Origin: Oscillospiraceae bacterium
GTDB taxonomy: Bacteria > Bacillota > Clostridia > Oscillospirales > Ruminococcaceae
Direction of reading: 5' to 3'
DNA: 44,192 nt
Assembly (NCBI GenBank): GCA_018110905.1
Contig: JAGBAZ010000058.1
Span: 1 to 44,192 of the forward strand
Below the pieces are notes generated by a model that ran no database searches, had not been told where the DNA came from, and saw only the letters and a program-made list of their open reading frames with translations. Below are positions 25,632-34,078 of this stretch, in pieces. Position 1 is the first letter of the stretch. The number at the start of each line of letters is the position of its first letter. The position numbers and the translations under genes are program-made.

Positions 25632-26807
25632 TTGCGTAAAAAAATGTTAGCCATGCTTCTGGCCGGCGGCCAGGGCAGCAGACTTTATGCCCTTACAAAG
25701 GACCTTGCCAAACCGGCGGTGCCCTTTGGCGGAAAATATCGAATCATCGATTTTCCGCTTTCAAACTGTGTAAACTCCGGTGTGGATACTGTCGGTATTC
25801 TTACACAGTACGAGCCGTTTGAGCTTTCCCAGTATATCGGAAACGGACAGCCCTGGGACCTTGACCGCATGGGCGGCGGCGCATTTGTTCTTCCGCCTTA
25901 CCAGCGCAACACCGGCCGCGACTGGTATAAAGGCACCGCAAACGCTATCTATCAGAACCTCCGCTTCATCGAGCGCTATGATCCTGAATACGTAGTTATC
26001 CTTTCCGGCGACCATATTTATAAAATGGACTACGCCAAAATGCTCGAAAAACATATTGAAAAAGGCGCAGCAGTAACTGTTGCCGCTCTTAAAGTTCCGC
26101 TTTCCGAAGCTTCCCGTTTCGGCGTAATAATCGCAAACGATGAAGGTTACATCACCGAATTCGAGGAAAAACCGGCTAACCCCAGAAGCGACCTTGCTTC
26201 CATGGGTATCTATATTTTCTCCGCGGACAAACTCAGCAAATATCTTACCGAAGACGAAGCAGACCCCGAATCCGAAAACGACTTCGGCAAAAACGTTCTT
26301 CCCAATATGCTCGAAGCAGGCGAAAAAATGGCCGTTTATGCTTTCGAAGGCTATTGGAAAGACGTCGGTACAGTCGATTCCCTTTGGGAAGCACATATGG
26401 ACCTTCTTGACGGAAGCGACCTTGATCTTTACGACAACAGCTGGAAGATCTACAGCCGCAGCCCGGTAATGCCTCCTCATATGGTTGAACCCGGTGCAGA
26501 GATCAAAAGCTCCATGGTGACCGAAGGCTGCGATGTCGGAGGAAAAGTTGAACGTTCCGTTCTTTTTGCCGGCGTAACCGTTGAAAAAGGTGCGGAAATT
26601 AAAGAAAGCATAATAATGCCCGGCGCAACCGTTAAAGCCGGCGCAAAAGTTTATAAAACCATAATCGGCGAAAAAGCAGTTATCGGCGAAAATGCAAAAA
26701 TCGGCTGCCCGGAAGGAAAAGTAACCCTTATCGGTCCGGAAGCGATCGTTGCCGATGAAGCAGAAATCGAACCCGGCGCAATCTTCGGAAAGGAGGCAGT
26801 AAAATGA
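25632..26807 (+). CDS. glgC: Glucose-1-phosphate adenylyltransferase, catalytic subunit
   Basis: Makes ADP-glucose from ATP and glucose-1-phosphate, the committed step of glycogen synthesis. The 391-residue product shows the nucleotidyltransferase signature [21 protein letters not shown], the catalytic [14 protein letters not shown], substrate loops EFEEKP and GYWKDVGTV, and a C-terminal left-handed beta-helix of hexapeptide repeats. The start codon is TTG at 25632, behind AAGGAGG; an ATG follows four codons later. It precedes glgD, with which it overlaps by four bases (ATGA), fitting a GlgC-GlgD hetero-oligomer as known in Firmicutes. Confidence 0.96.
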   Translation: MRKKMLAMLLAGGQGSRLYALTKDLAKPAVPFGGKYRIIDFPLSNCVNSGVDTVGILTQYEPFELSQYIGNGQPWDLDRMGGGAFVLPPYQRNTGRDWYKGTANAIYQNLRFIERYDPEYVVILSGDHIYKMDYAKMLEKHIEKGAAVTVAALKVPLSEASRFGVIIANDEGYITEFEEKPANPRSDLASMGIYIFSADKLSKYLTEDEADPESENDFGKNVLPNMLEAGEKMAVYAFEGYWKDVGTVDSLWEAHMDLLDGSDLDLYDNSWKIYSRSPVMPPHMVEPGAEIKSSMVTEGCDVGGKVERSVLFAGVTVEKGAEIKESIIMPGATVKAGAKVYKTIIGEKAVIGENAKIGCPEGKVTLIGPEAIVADEAEIEPGAIFGKEAVK

Positions 26808-27913
26808 GAGATATCCTCGGTATAATCGTATGTAACATGCATGATGACCTTGTTCCCCAGCTTACCGCCAACAGAACCCTCGGTTCCATTCCTTTCGGCG
26901 GAAGATACCGCATGATCGACTTTGCACTTTCCAACATGACCAACTCCGGAATCTATGACGTTGGCCTTGTTCCAAGCAAAAACTACCAGAGCCTTATGAA
27001 CCATGTAGGTAACGGTCAGGAATGGGATATGTCCAGAAAAAACGGCGGACTTTCGATCCTTCCTCCCTATGCGGGTGAACGCGGCGTTTACCGCGGAAGA
27101 ATGGAAGCCCTTTACGGAATCCGCGAATACATAAAAGCAAGCGACGCAAAAAATGTTGTGCTCTGTGACAGCGACGTTGTTGCAAACATCGACCTTCGTC
27201 CTGTAATTGAACAGCATGAAGAAAGCGGCGCAGATATCACCCTTGTTTATAAATGCACCGAAGTTTTCCGCGAGAAAAAACAGTGCGCTGCACTTTTCTT
27301 TGATGAATGCGGAAAGCTTCTTGACCTTTATCTCAACCCGGAACTTGAAGGTACACAGAACATCTATCTTGATATCGCAATAATCAGAAAACCGCTTCTT
27401 GATGAACTTATCGCAGAATGCGCCGCAAAAGATGAGCACAGCTTTGTTCATTCCGTGCTCATGGCAAAAAAAGGCGTGCTCAACATTCGCGGCTATAAAT
27501 TTGACGGTTATTGCAATAAACTCACCGGTCTTCGCAACTATCTGGATTCAAGCCTTGCTCTTCTCAACCCGGAAGTAAGAAAATCTCTCTTCCCGGCAGA
27601 AAGACCGATTTATACCCGTGTTCGCGACAAGGTTTCCGCAAAATACGGCGAAAACGCAAAAGTTTCCGAAGCGCTTGTAACCGACGGATGCCATGTTGAC
27701 GGTGAAGTTGAAAAATCTGTTCTTTTCCGCGGAGCAACCATTGCCGAAGGCGCAAAGGTAAAAGGCTGCGTTCTTATGCACAACACCTTTGTCGGCGAAA
27801 ACTGCGAACTTGAATGGGTCATCACCGACAAAAACGTTGTTATTCCTGCGGGAACCCATCTTGCGGGTTCCGAAAAATATCCGCTCTATATCCCGAAGGA
27901 TACCGTTCTTTAA
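26804..27913 (+). CDS. glgD: Glucose-1-phosphate adenylyltransferase regulatory subunit
   Basis: GlgD is a GlgC homologue that acts as regulatory or activity-enhancing subunit. The 369-residue product keeps the fold, with [20 protein letters not shown], but the N-terminal nucleotide loop (GGQGSRL in GlgC) is replaced by [20 protein letters not shown], and the catalytic GDHIYKMDY is replaced by [12 protein letters not shown], as normal for GlgD. It retains a C-terminal beta-helix. Its ATG overlaps the glgC stop. A GATCCCTTTGACAAGGGAGGC hairpin-like segment lies in the 44-base gap before glgA. Confidence 0.95.
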   Translation: MRDILGIIVCNMHDDLVPQLTANRTLGSIPFGGRYRMIDFALSNMTNSGIYDVGLVPSKNYQSLMNHVGNGQEWDMSRKNGGLSILPPYAGERGVYRGRMEALYGIREYIKASDAKNVVLCDSDVVANIDLRPVIEQHEESGADITLVYKCTEVFREKKQCAALFFDECGKLLDLYLNPELEGTQNIYLDIAIIRKPLLDELIAECAAKDEHSFVHSVLMAKKGVLNIRGYKFDGYCNKLTGLRNYLDSSLALLNPEVRKSLFPAERPIYTRVRDKVSAKYGENAKVSEALVTDGCHVDGEVEKSVLFRGATIAEGAKVKGCVLMHNTFVGENCELEWVITDKNVVIPAGTHLAGSEKYPLYIPKDTVL

Positions 27914-27957
27914 AAAAGATCCCTTTGACAAGGGAGGCAGTTTGAGGAGGAAATTTT

Positions 27958-29385
27958 ATGAATGTTCTTTTTGCAGCAAGCGAAGCAAGACCTTTTATTG
28001 CCTCCGGCGGTCTTGCGGACGTAATCGGTGCTTTGCCGAAAGCCCTTTTGGGAACCGGCTGTGACTGCAGAGTAATTCTTCCGCTTTATTCCTCTGTTCC
28101 GGAAAAATTCCGCGCAGATATGGAAAAAATCGGAGAATTCAAAGTCTGGCTCGGCTGGAGAAACCTTTATTGCGGCCTTTTAAAAACAGTTTATAACGGA
28201 GTAACTTTCTATTTTATAGACAATGAATATTATTTCAAACGCGAAGCCATTTACGGACAGTTTGATGACGGCGAAAGATTTGCATATTTTTCCATGGCGG
28301 TTCTCGAAGCGGTAAAATATATGGATTTTGAACCGGAAGTTATCCATTGCCATGATTGGCAGACAGGTCTTATCCCCACTTTCTTAAGACTTTTCTACAT
28401 GGGCGAAGAAAAATATTCCGGAATCAAAACAGTTTTCAGCATCCATAACATCCAGTATCAGGGAAACTATGATATGTACTTTGCGGCAGATGTTCTCGGA
28501 ATTCCTGAAAACAGACGCGGTTTTGTCGAATATGACGGACGCTGCAACTATATGAAAGCCGGCATTGATCAGTGCGATGCAATTTCCACCGTAAGCCCGA
28601 CTTATGCGGAAGAGATCCAGGATCCCTGGTTTGCGTGGGGAATGGACCGTCTTCTCCGGGAAAGAAAATATAAACTTGCGGGAATCCTCAACGGAATCGA
28701 TACCGAAAGCTATGATCCTTCCACCGATAGCGAAATCCCCGCAACTTTCTCCAAATTTGATCTTTCCGGAAAGGCAAAATGCAAGGAAGAACTCCAGAAG
28801 GAACTCGGCCTTGAAGTTAAACCGGACACAATGCTCATCGGAATGGTCGGAAGACTTGTTTCCCACAAAGGCCTTGACCTTGTCCGTGCCGTTTGCGACA
28901 GAATAATGGAAGGCAACGTCCAGATCGCGATTCTCGGTTCCGGAGAATGCGCTTTCGAAAGTTTCTTCCGCTATATGCAGGATAAATATCCCGGAAGAAT
29001 CAGCTTTGTCTGCGGATTTATCCCGGCTCTTGCAAGAAGAATTTATGCAGGTTCCGACGTTTTCCTTATGCCCAGCAAGAGCGAACCCTGCGGCCTTGCC
29101 CAGATGATAGCTCTGCGTTACGGTACAATTCCGATAGTCCGCGAAACCGGCGGTCTTAAAGACTCCATCAAGGATCTTGGCGGACTTAAAGGCAACGGAT
29201 TCACTTTCCAGACTTATAACGCAGATGATATGCTCGATGCGATCCACCGTGCTCAAACCCTTTACTTCAAAGGCGAACGCTGGAAAGAAGCTGTGCTCAA
29301 CGCACTTTCCTGCGATTTCAGCTGGAGACGCAGTGCTCATGCTTATACCCGCCTTTACGAAGCCGTTCTTGGCAGAAAAGGCTGA
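27958..29385 (+). CDS. glgA: Glycogen synthase (ADP-glucose dependent)
   Basis: A GT5 glycosyltransferase of 475 residues that extends alpha-1,4-glucan with ADP-glucose. Seen: the GT5 start NVLFAASEARPFIASGGLAD (in place of the common KTGGL it has ASGGL), IHCHDWQTGLIP, VFSIHNIQYQG, ILNGIDTESYDP, GMVGRLVSHKGLDLV and the donor-binding LMPSKSEPCGLAQM. A GAGGAGG ribosome site stands before the ATG. Last gene of the operon, ended by the terminator at 29400. Confidence 0.97.
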   Translation: MNVLFAASEARPFIASGGLADVIGALPKALLGTGCDCRVILPLYSSVPEKFRADMEKIGEFKVWLGWRNLYCGLLKTVYNGVTFYFIDNEYYFKREAIYGQFDDGERFAYFSMAVLEAVKYMDFEPEVIHCHDWQTGLIPTFLRLFYMGEEKYSGIKTVFSIHNIQYQGNYDMYFAADVLGIPENRRGFVEYDGRCNYMKAGIDQCDAISTVSPTYAEEIQDPWFAWGMDRLLRERKYKLAGILNGIDTESYDPSTDSEIPATFSKFDLSGKAKCKEELQKELGLEVKPDTMLIGMVGRLVSHKGLDLVRAVCDRIMEGNVQIAILGSGECAFESFFRYMQDKYPGRISFVCGFIPALARRIYAGSDVFLMPSKSEPCGLAQMIALRYGTIPIVRETGGLKDSIKDLGGLKGNGFTFQTYNADDMLDAIHRAQTLYFKGERWKEAVLNALSCDFSWRRSAHAYTRLYEAVLGRKG

Positions 29386-29396
29386 TAAAAAACATT

Positions 29397-29457
29397 TAAA
29401 AAGCACCCTTACGGGTGCTTTTTTAATGCAAAATTCAAAATGCATAATGCATAATTA
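29397..29457 (+). terminator. glg operon terminator with shared downstream block
   Basis: AAGCACCC-TTAC-GGGTGCTT followed by TTTT (29400-29424). The next 33 bases (ATGCAAAATTC, then a TGCATAATGCAT motif) resemble those after the terminator of the lysine ABC operon at 43581-43640, so terminator plus tail may be a mobile or duplicated block. Confidence 0.85.
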
Positions 29458-29511
29458 AAGAGCGGATAAAAGCCTCACCTGCCACGACGCACCGATATCA
29501 ATTCCGAATCC

Positions 29512-29538
29512 GTAGGGGCGAACCTGTGTGTTCGCCCG
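29512..29538 (+). repeat. REP-like palindrome, second class
   Basis: GTAG followed by GGGCGAAC, a CTGTGT centre and GTTCGCCC. It keeps the GTAG foot and the outer GGGCG/CGCCC of the RAYT-associated REP but has a different inner stem. Confidence 0.65.
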
Positions 29539-29540
29539 AA

Positions 29541-29600
29541 AAAGCCTCTCCTATCAAGGGGATGTGGATTTCGCCGAAGGCGAAAGACGGAAGGGTGGAA
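29541..29600 (+). repeat. Two-hairpin repeat between glgA and the LytM gene
   Basis: An imperfect first hairpin (CCTCTCC...AAGGGGATG), then a perfect TTTCGCC-GAA-GGCGAAA stem, then GACGGAAGGG. It lies directly after the REP-like palindrome at 29512; together they fill the gap between glgA and the convergent LytM gene. Confidence 0.6.
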
Positions 29601-29617
29601 ACCAACACGGTTCCTAA

Positions 29618-29650
29618 AAAAACGGACGGAAAATTTCCGCCCGCTGTTTT
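29618..29650 (-). terminator. Terminator of the LytM gene
   Basis: Stem CGG.CGGAAA / TTTCCG.CCG at 29623-29643; on the minus strand it is followed by TTTTTTT, two bases after the stop. Confidence 0.85.
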
Positions 29651-29651
29651 T

Positions 29652-30359
29652 TTATTTGAGTTTTGTCATCGGGTCGATGAATTTGCCGTTTTCTTTCATC
29701 GCAAAATGAAGGTGAGAATCCTTATCAACTTCCGCAAGGTTTGTTTCGCCAAGTTTTCCGATAACATCGCCGGCTTTAACTTCGTCACCGGTTTTAAGGG
29801 AAACTTCCGGCGCAAGGCCGCTGTAAATTGTGGTGACGTTTCCTTCATGAGAAATTTCAACAACTGTTCCCCAAAGGGGATCGTTTGTCACGGAAGCGAT
29901 TTTTCCGTCACCGGCCGCTTTGATTTCGGTTCCGACTTTGCCGGAAATATCGATTCCGTCGTGAGTGCGCCATTCATCAAGAGCTTCATATTTCACAAGT
30001 TCACCGCCGCTGTGGCTTCCGCAGATTTCTCCATCCATGGGCATTGCAAAGCTGCTTTTTTTGAAGAAATTAAAAGTTTTTTCCTCGGTTTTTTCTTCCG
30101 GCTGTTCGATTTTAACGTCCTCTTTCGGTTTTGCAACATCTTCCGAAGCAAAAATCGAATCGTTGGGGTTATATTTTTCTTCTGAAACAACGCGGTTTTC
30201 CGGTGCGGGGATGTCATTGCGCTCGTTAATGGAACTTATGGTTCTGTCTGCGGCAATCCATGCGGCGGCAACTGCGCCGGCAAGACAAAAGGCCATTGCG
30301 GCATAAAAACCTTTTCCGGCAAGAAATCCGCCAAGACCGCCTTTTTTATTGTTTTTCAT
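29652..30359 (-). CDS. M23 (LytM) metallopeptidase, SpoIIQ-like
   Basis: A 235-residue membrane-anchored LytM protein: a short basic N terminus, one membrane helix (FYAAMAFCLAGAVAAAWIAA), an extracytoplasmic Glu/Lys/Pro linker, then a C-terminal M23 domain. The metal ligands are present: THDGIDIS (HxxxD) and SHLHFAM (HxH), so the enzyme may be active, as in Clostridial SpoIIQ and unlike Bacillus SpoIIQ. The overall plan fits SpoIIQ, the forespore partner of SpoIIIAH in engulfment, but a vegetative cell-wall endopeptidase is possible. ATG at 30359 is chosen for the GGTGG ribosome site; an upstream in-frame start adds 12 residues. No spoIIIA genes nearby. Confidence 0.8.
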   Translation of the reverse strand: MKNNKKGGLGGFLAGKGFYAAMAFCLAGAVAAAWIAADRTISSINERNDIPAPENRVVSEEKYNPNDSIFASEDVAKPKEDVKIEQPEEKTEEKTFNFFKKSSFAMPMDGEICGSHSGGELVKYEALDEWRTHDGIDISGKVGTEIKAAGDGKIASVTNDPLWGTVVEISHEGNVTTIYSGLAPEVSLKTGDEVKAGDVIGKLGETNLAEVDKDSHLHFAMKENGKFIDPMTKLK

Positions 30360-30465
30360 TTTATGACCACCTTTTTCTAAAAAATCCTTTGGCAATATTT
30401 TTGCCGGATAAAATTATTTTATTCCAAAAAACAAATGAAAAAATGCTTCAATAAAAAACAGGCGG

Positions 30466-30534
30466 TTGTTTTTTATTTAAAATATGTTACAATAATATAC
30501 ATAATGGGGTAAAGGCGGCTTTCTGCTGTTTACC
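30466..30534 (+). promoter_or_regulatory. copA promoter and inverted repeat in its leader
   Basis: TTGTTT (30466-30471), 16-base spacer, TACAAT (30488-30493). Downstream, GGTAAA at 30508 is repeated inverted as TTTACC ending at 30534, enclosing a GC-rich centre. This could be an operator for a metal-responsive repressor or an RNA hairpin. It does not match the CopY TACAnnTGTA box. Confidence 0.45.
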
Positions 30535-30575
30535 GAAATTTAAAACAAACCAAAAAGGGGTGTTTTTATATAAAT

Positions 30576-33215
30576 ATGGAACAATATAATGTAACTGGAA
30601 TGAGCTGTGCGGCCTGCTCCGCAAGGGTTGAAAAAGCGGTTTCCGCAGTGGAAGGGGTAAATTCCTGTTCGGTAAGCCTTCTTACAAATTCCATGGGAGT
30701 TGAAGGAACGGCAAAAACAGAGGAAATAATTTCCGCAGTCGAAAAAGCAGGTTACGGTGCTTCGCTTAAAACCGAAAATCCGAAGAACAGAAAACAAAAC
30801 AATGCGGATTCACTTGAAGATAAAGAAACGCCTGTCCTTAAAAAACGCCTTTGGGCTTCTGTAGGCTTTCTTGTAGTGCTGATGTATGTTTCGATGGGTC
30901 ATGTTATGTGGAACTGGCCGCTTCCGGCTTTTCTTGCGGAAAACTGTATTGCGATAGGCCTTGTTCAGCTTATTCTTACCGGAATCGTAATGGTCATAAA
31001 CCAAAAATTTTTTATAAGCGGCTTCAAAGGTCTTGTCCATAAAGCACCAAACATGGATACCCTTGTTGCTCTGGGTTCCGGTGCATCCTTTGTTTACAGC
31101 GTCTATGCGCTCTATCTTATGACCGAAGAAGTTATTGCCGGAAATCTTTCCGGCGCCCACCATTATCTCCACGAATTTTATTTTGAATCCGCGGCGATGA
31201 TCCTTGCGCTGATAACTGTCGGAAAAATGCTGGAAGCCCGTTCCAAAGGAAAAACCACCGATGCTCTCCGTTCGCTTATGAACCTTGCGCCGAAAACCGC
31301 AACGGTGATCCGTGAAGACGAAGAAGTAACGGTTGAAATCGAAGAAGTCCGCAAAGGCGAAATTTTTGTTGTTCGCCCGGGCGAAAGTATTCCCGTTGAC
31401 GGAATTATTCTTGAAGGTGAAACTGCAGTCAACGAAGCCGCCCTTACCGGCGAAAGCATTCCCGTTGACAAAACGGCAGGGAATTCCGTTTCCGCCGCAA
31501 CTATAAATCAGAGCGGTTTTATAAAATGCGAAGCAACAAGAGTCGGCGAGGACACAACTCTTTCCCAGATAATAAAAATGGTGGAAGGTGCCGCCGCAAC
31601 AAAAGCACCCATCGCAAAAGTTGCGGACAAAGTTTCCGGAGTTTTTGTTCCGGCGGTAATCACCGTTGCTCTCTTCACTGCCGCAATCTGGCTTTTCCTC
31701 GGCGAAACAGTCGGTTTTGCCGTGGCAAGAGGAATCTCCGTTCTTGTAATAAGCTGTCCCTGCGCCCTTGGCCTTGCAACTCCCGTTGCTATCATGGTCG
31801 GAAGCGGAGTTGGCGCAAAGAACGGAATCCTTTATAAAACCGCCGCTTCTCTTGAAGAAGCCGGAAGAACCGAAATTGTCGTTATGGATAAAACCGGTAC
31901 CATAACAAAAGGGGAACCCACCGTTACCGAGATAATCCCGGCGGAGGAAGTTTCCGAAACCGCGCTTTTAAAAATTGCCGTTGCCCTTGAAGCAAAAAGC
32001 GAACACCCCCTTGCAAAGGCAATTGTCAGAAAATCCGAAGAGCTTGAAATCCAGGCAACCCCGGTTTCCAATTTCTATGCCCTTCCGGGAAGCGGAATTA
32101 CCGGAATTATGGGCGGAATTTCCGTTTTCGGAGGAAATCTTGATTTTATAAAAAACACAGCACCGATTCCGGAAGAAATTTTTGCAAAAGCGGAAGAGCT
32201 TGCTTCTGAAGGCAAAACGCCTCTTTTCTTCAGCGGAAACGGAAGATTCCTCGGAATAATCGCTGTTGCGGATACCATAAAGGAAGAAAGCCCCAAGGCT
32301 GTTGAAAGACTTAAAAATATGGGCATCCATACCGTTATGCTTACCGGCGACAACGAAAGGACCGCAAAAGCCATTGCAAACCAGGTTGGAGTTGATGAAG
32401 TTATTGCCGGAGTTCTTCCGGAAGGAAAGGAAGAAGCAGTCCGCCGCTTTGCAGAAAAAGGAAAGGTCGCAATGGTCGGCGACGGGATAAACGATGCTCC
32501 CGCCCTTGCTTCCGCGGATATCGGAATTGCAATCGGTGCCGGAACAGACGTTGCAATTGACTGTGCCGATGTTGTTCTTATGCAAAGCCGGCTTTCGGAC
32601 GTTCCTGCGGCAATCGCCCTCGGCAGAGCAACTCTCCGCAACATACACCAGAATCTTTTCTGGGCATTCATCTATAACTCCATCGGAATTCCCCTTGCGG
32701 CGGGCGCTTTTGTTGCATTCGGTCTTGAACTCAATCCGATGTTCGGTGCCGCGGCAATGAGCCTTTCCAGTTTCTGTGTTGTAACAAATGCGCTTCGTCT
32801 TAACCTTGTTGATATTTTTGACCCGAAGCATGATAAAAAACGCAAAAACAACGTGACAGCGCTTGAAACTGAAACACCTGCTGCACCGGTTGAAAATACC
32901 GAAGCTGCCGAAATTCCGGAAACCGAAGAAACTTCAGAAATTGCTGAAATTCCGGAAACTGTTGAAGCCGAAGAAACTTCCGAAATCAAAGAACAGGAAA
33001 CCGCACCGGAATTCATCGAAAAAACCTATAAAATTTCCGGAATGATGTGCGCCCATTGCGAAGCCCATGTTAAGGAAGCCCTTGAAGCCATTCCCGGAAT
33101 TTCCGAAGCTACCGCTTCCTGCCTGCATGATAACGCGGTTGTAAAAATGACCGCCGAAGTTCCGGAGGAACTTATCCGCGAAGCGGTTGAAAAAGCAGGT
33201 TATAATGTTATATAA
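30576..33215 (+). CDS. copA: Copper-exporting P1B-type ATPase with N- and C-terminal metal domains
   Basis: An 879-residue heavy-metal P-type ATPase that pumps Cu(I) out of the cell. In order: N-terminal HMA domain with GMSCAACSARVE; two additional helices; actuator motif LTGESIPVD; metal-transport motif VISCPCALGLA; phosphorylation site DKTGT; the HP motif SEHPLAKAIV; hinge GDGINDAPALA; last helices; then an acidic linker of about 50 residues built of imperfect EIPETEETSEI-type repeats (about 32905-33000); and a second HMA domain with GMMCAHCEAHVKEA. The C-terminal HMA resembles a fused CopZ chaperone. No copper-responsive regulator gene is adjacent. Confidence 0.95.
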   Translation: MEQYNVTGMSCAACSARVEKAVSAVEGVNSCSVSLLTNSMGVEGTAKTEEIISAVEKAGYGASLKTENPKNRKQNNADSLEDKETPVLKKRLWASVGFLVVLMYVSMGHVMWNWPLPAFLAENCIAIGLVQLILTGIVMVINQKFFISGFKGLVHKAPNMDTLVALGSGASFVYSVYALYLMTEEVIAGNLSGAHHYLHEFYFESAAMILALITVGKMLEARSKGKTTDALRSLMNLAPKTATVIREDEEVTVEIEEVRKGEIFVVRPGESIPVDGIILEGETAVNEAALTGESIPVDKTAGNSVSAATINQSGFIKCEATRVGEDTTLSQIIKMVEGAAATKAPIAKVADKVSGVFVPAVITVALFTAAIWLFLGETVGFAVARGISVLVISCPCALGLATPVAIMVGSGVGAKNGILYKTAASLEEAGRTEIVVMDKTGTITKGEPTVTEIIPAEEVSETALLKIAVALEAKSEHPLAKAIVRKSEELEIQATPVSNFYALPGSGITGIMGGISVFGGNLDFIKNTAPIPEEIFAKAEELASEGKTPLFFSGNGRFLGIIAVADTIKEESPKAVERLKNMGIHTVMLTGDNERTAKAIANQVGVDEVIAGVLPEGKEEAVRRFAEKGKVAMVGDGINDAPALASADIGIAIGAGTDVAIDCADVVLMQSRLSDVPAAIALGRATLRNIHQNLFWAFIYNSIGIPLAAGAFVAFGLELNPMFGAAAMSLSSFCVVTNALRLNLVDIFDPKHDKKRKNNVTALETETPAAPVENTEAAEIPETEETSEIAEIPETVEAEETSEIKEQETAPEFIEKTYKISGMMCAHCEAHVKEALEAIPGISEATASCLHDNAVVKMTAEVPEELIREAVEKAGYNVI

Positions 33216-33384
33216 TAGACATTTCGTGCCCGAAACAAAAAATTCATAAAAATTTTTTAATTTTAATGCAATACTTTTTGATTTTTCGGACACCTAATAT
33301 ATACGCGCTTTTTTTCGAAGGCGCATTAAAAACGCAAAAATACAAAAACTAATTAAAATTAAAAAACGAAAGGAATTAAACAAA

Positions 33385-33945
33385 ATGAAAAAAATCCTTG
33401 CATTTATCCTTGCAGCAGTTATGATGCTCTCTTTTGCAGCTTGCGGAAGCAACGAACCCGCAGAAGGCGAAAACGGCGGCGAAACCGAAGTAACCGTTGG
33501 CTCCGCTCTCGAAATCCTCGAAACCGTTTGGGGCGCATTCGGTGAAGACGAAAAATTCTTCGCAATGGGCGGCGACTATGACAACATGGTAGATGGCGCT
33601 CCCGGCACCGTTACCAACGCAGATTTCCTTACCGGCGTTCTTCTTGTTCCCGCAGGTACCGAAACTCTTGAAGCTGCTGCTCTTGTTCACGGAATGAACC
33701 TCAACTCCTTCACCGCAGGCGCTTTCAAAGTTGCAGACGCAGCTGCTTTTGCAGAAACCATGCACGAAGCAATCGCTTCCAACCAGTGGATGTGCGGTTT
33801 CCCCGACAAAATGGTAATTGCAACCATCGGCAATGAATATGTTGTTGCAGCTTTCGGCATTAACGACGCAATGGGCCCCTTCGAAGCAAAATTTGTTGAA
33901 GCTTATCCCGAAGCAACCGTTGTTTACAGCGAAGCAATCGCATAA
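33385..33945 (+). CDS. Uncharacterised lipoprotein
   Basis: A 186-residue protein with a lipoprotein signal peptide (KKILAFILAAVMMLSFAACG; lipobox SFAAC, Cys at about residue 21), so it is anchored on the outside of the membrane. The mature part is acidic. It has a segment TNADFLTGVLLVPAGTETLE and a closing AETMHEAIASNQWMCGFPDK followed by MVIATIGNEYVVAAFG and a FxxxYP end. I recognise no named family. Similar small lipoproteins are common in gut Clostridia. A GAAAGGA ribosome site precedes the ATG, and the leader of 169 bases after copA is AT-rich. It ends at the hairpin at 33962. Confidence 0.8.
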   Translation: MKKILAFILAAVMMLSFAACGSNEPAEGENGGETEVTVGSALEILETVWGAFGEDEKFFAMGGDYDNMVDGAPGTVTNADFLTGVLLVPAGTETLEAAALVHGMNLNSFTAGAFKVADAAAFAETMHEAIASNQWMCGFPDKMVIATIGNEYVVAAFGINDAMGPFEAKFVEAYPEATVVYSEAIA

Positions 33946-33961
33946 TCAGAACTTTTAAAAT

Positions 33962-33990
33962 GGGCGCATCTTAAAGATGCGCCCGCTTTT
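33962..33990 (+). terminator. Terminator after the lipoprotein gene
   Basis: GGGCGCATC-TTAAA-GATGCGCCC at 33962-33984, followed by CGCTTTT. The stem is strong and the T-run short, so some read-through into the MBOAT gene is possible. Confidence 0.75.
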
Positions 33991-34078
33991 GGAAAAGAAG
34001 TGTTTTAAAAATTCTGATTTAAAACAATCAAAACTTTTAAAACCTTTCTGTTCAAAAAATTCTTATGGAGGTGAAGCT

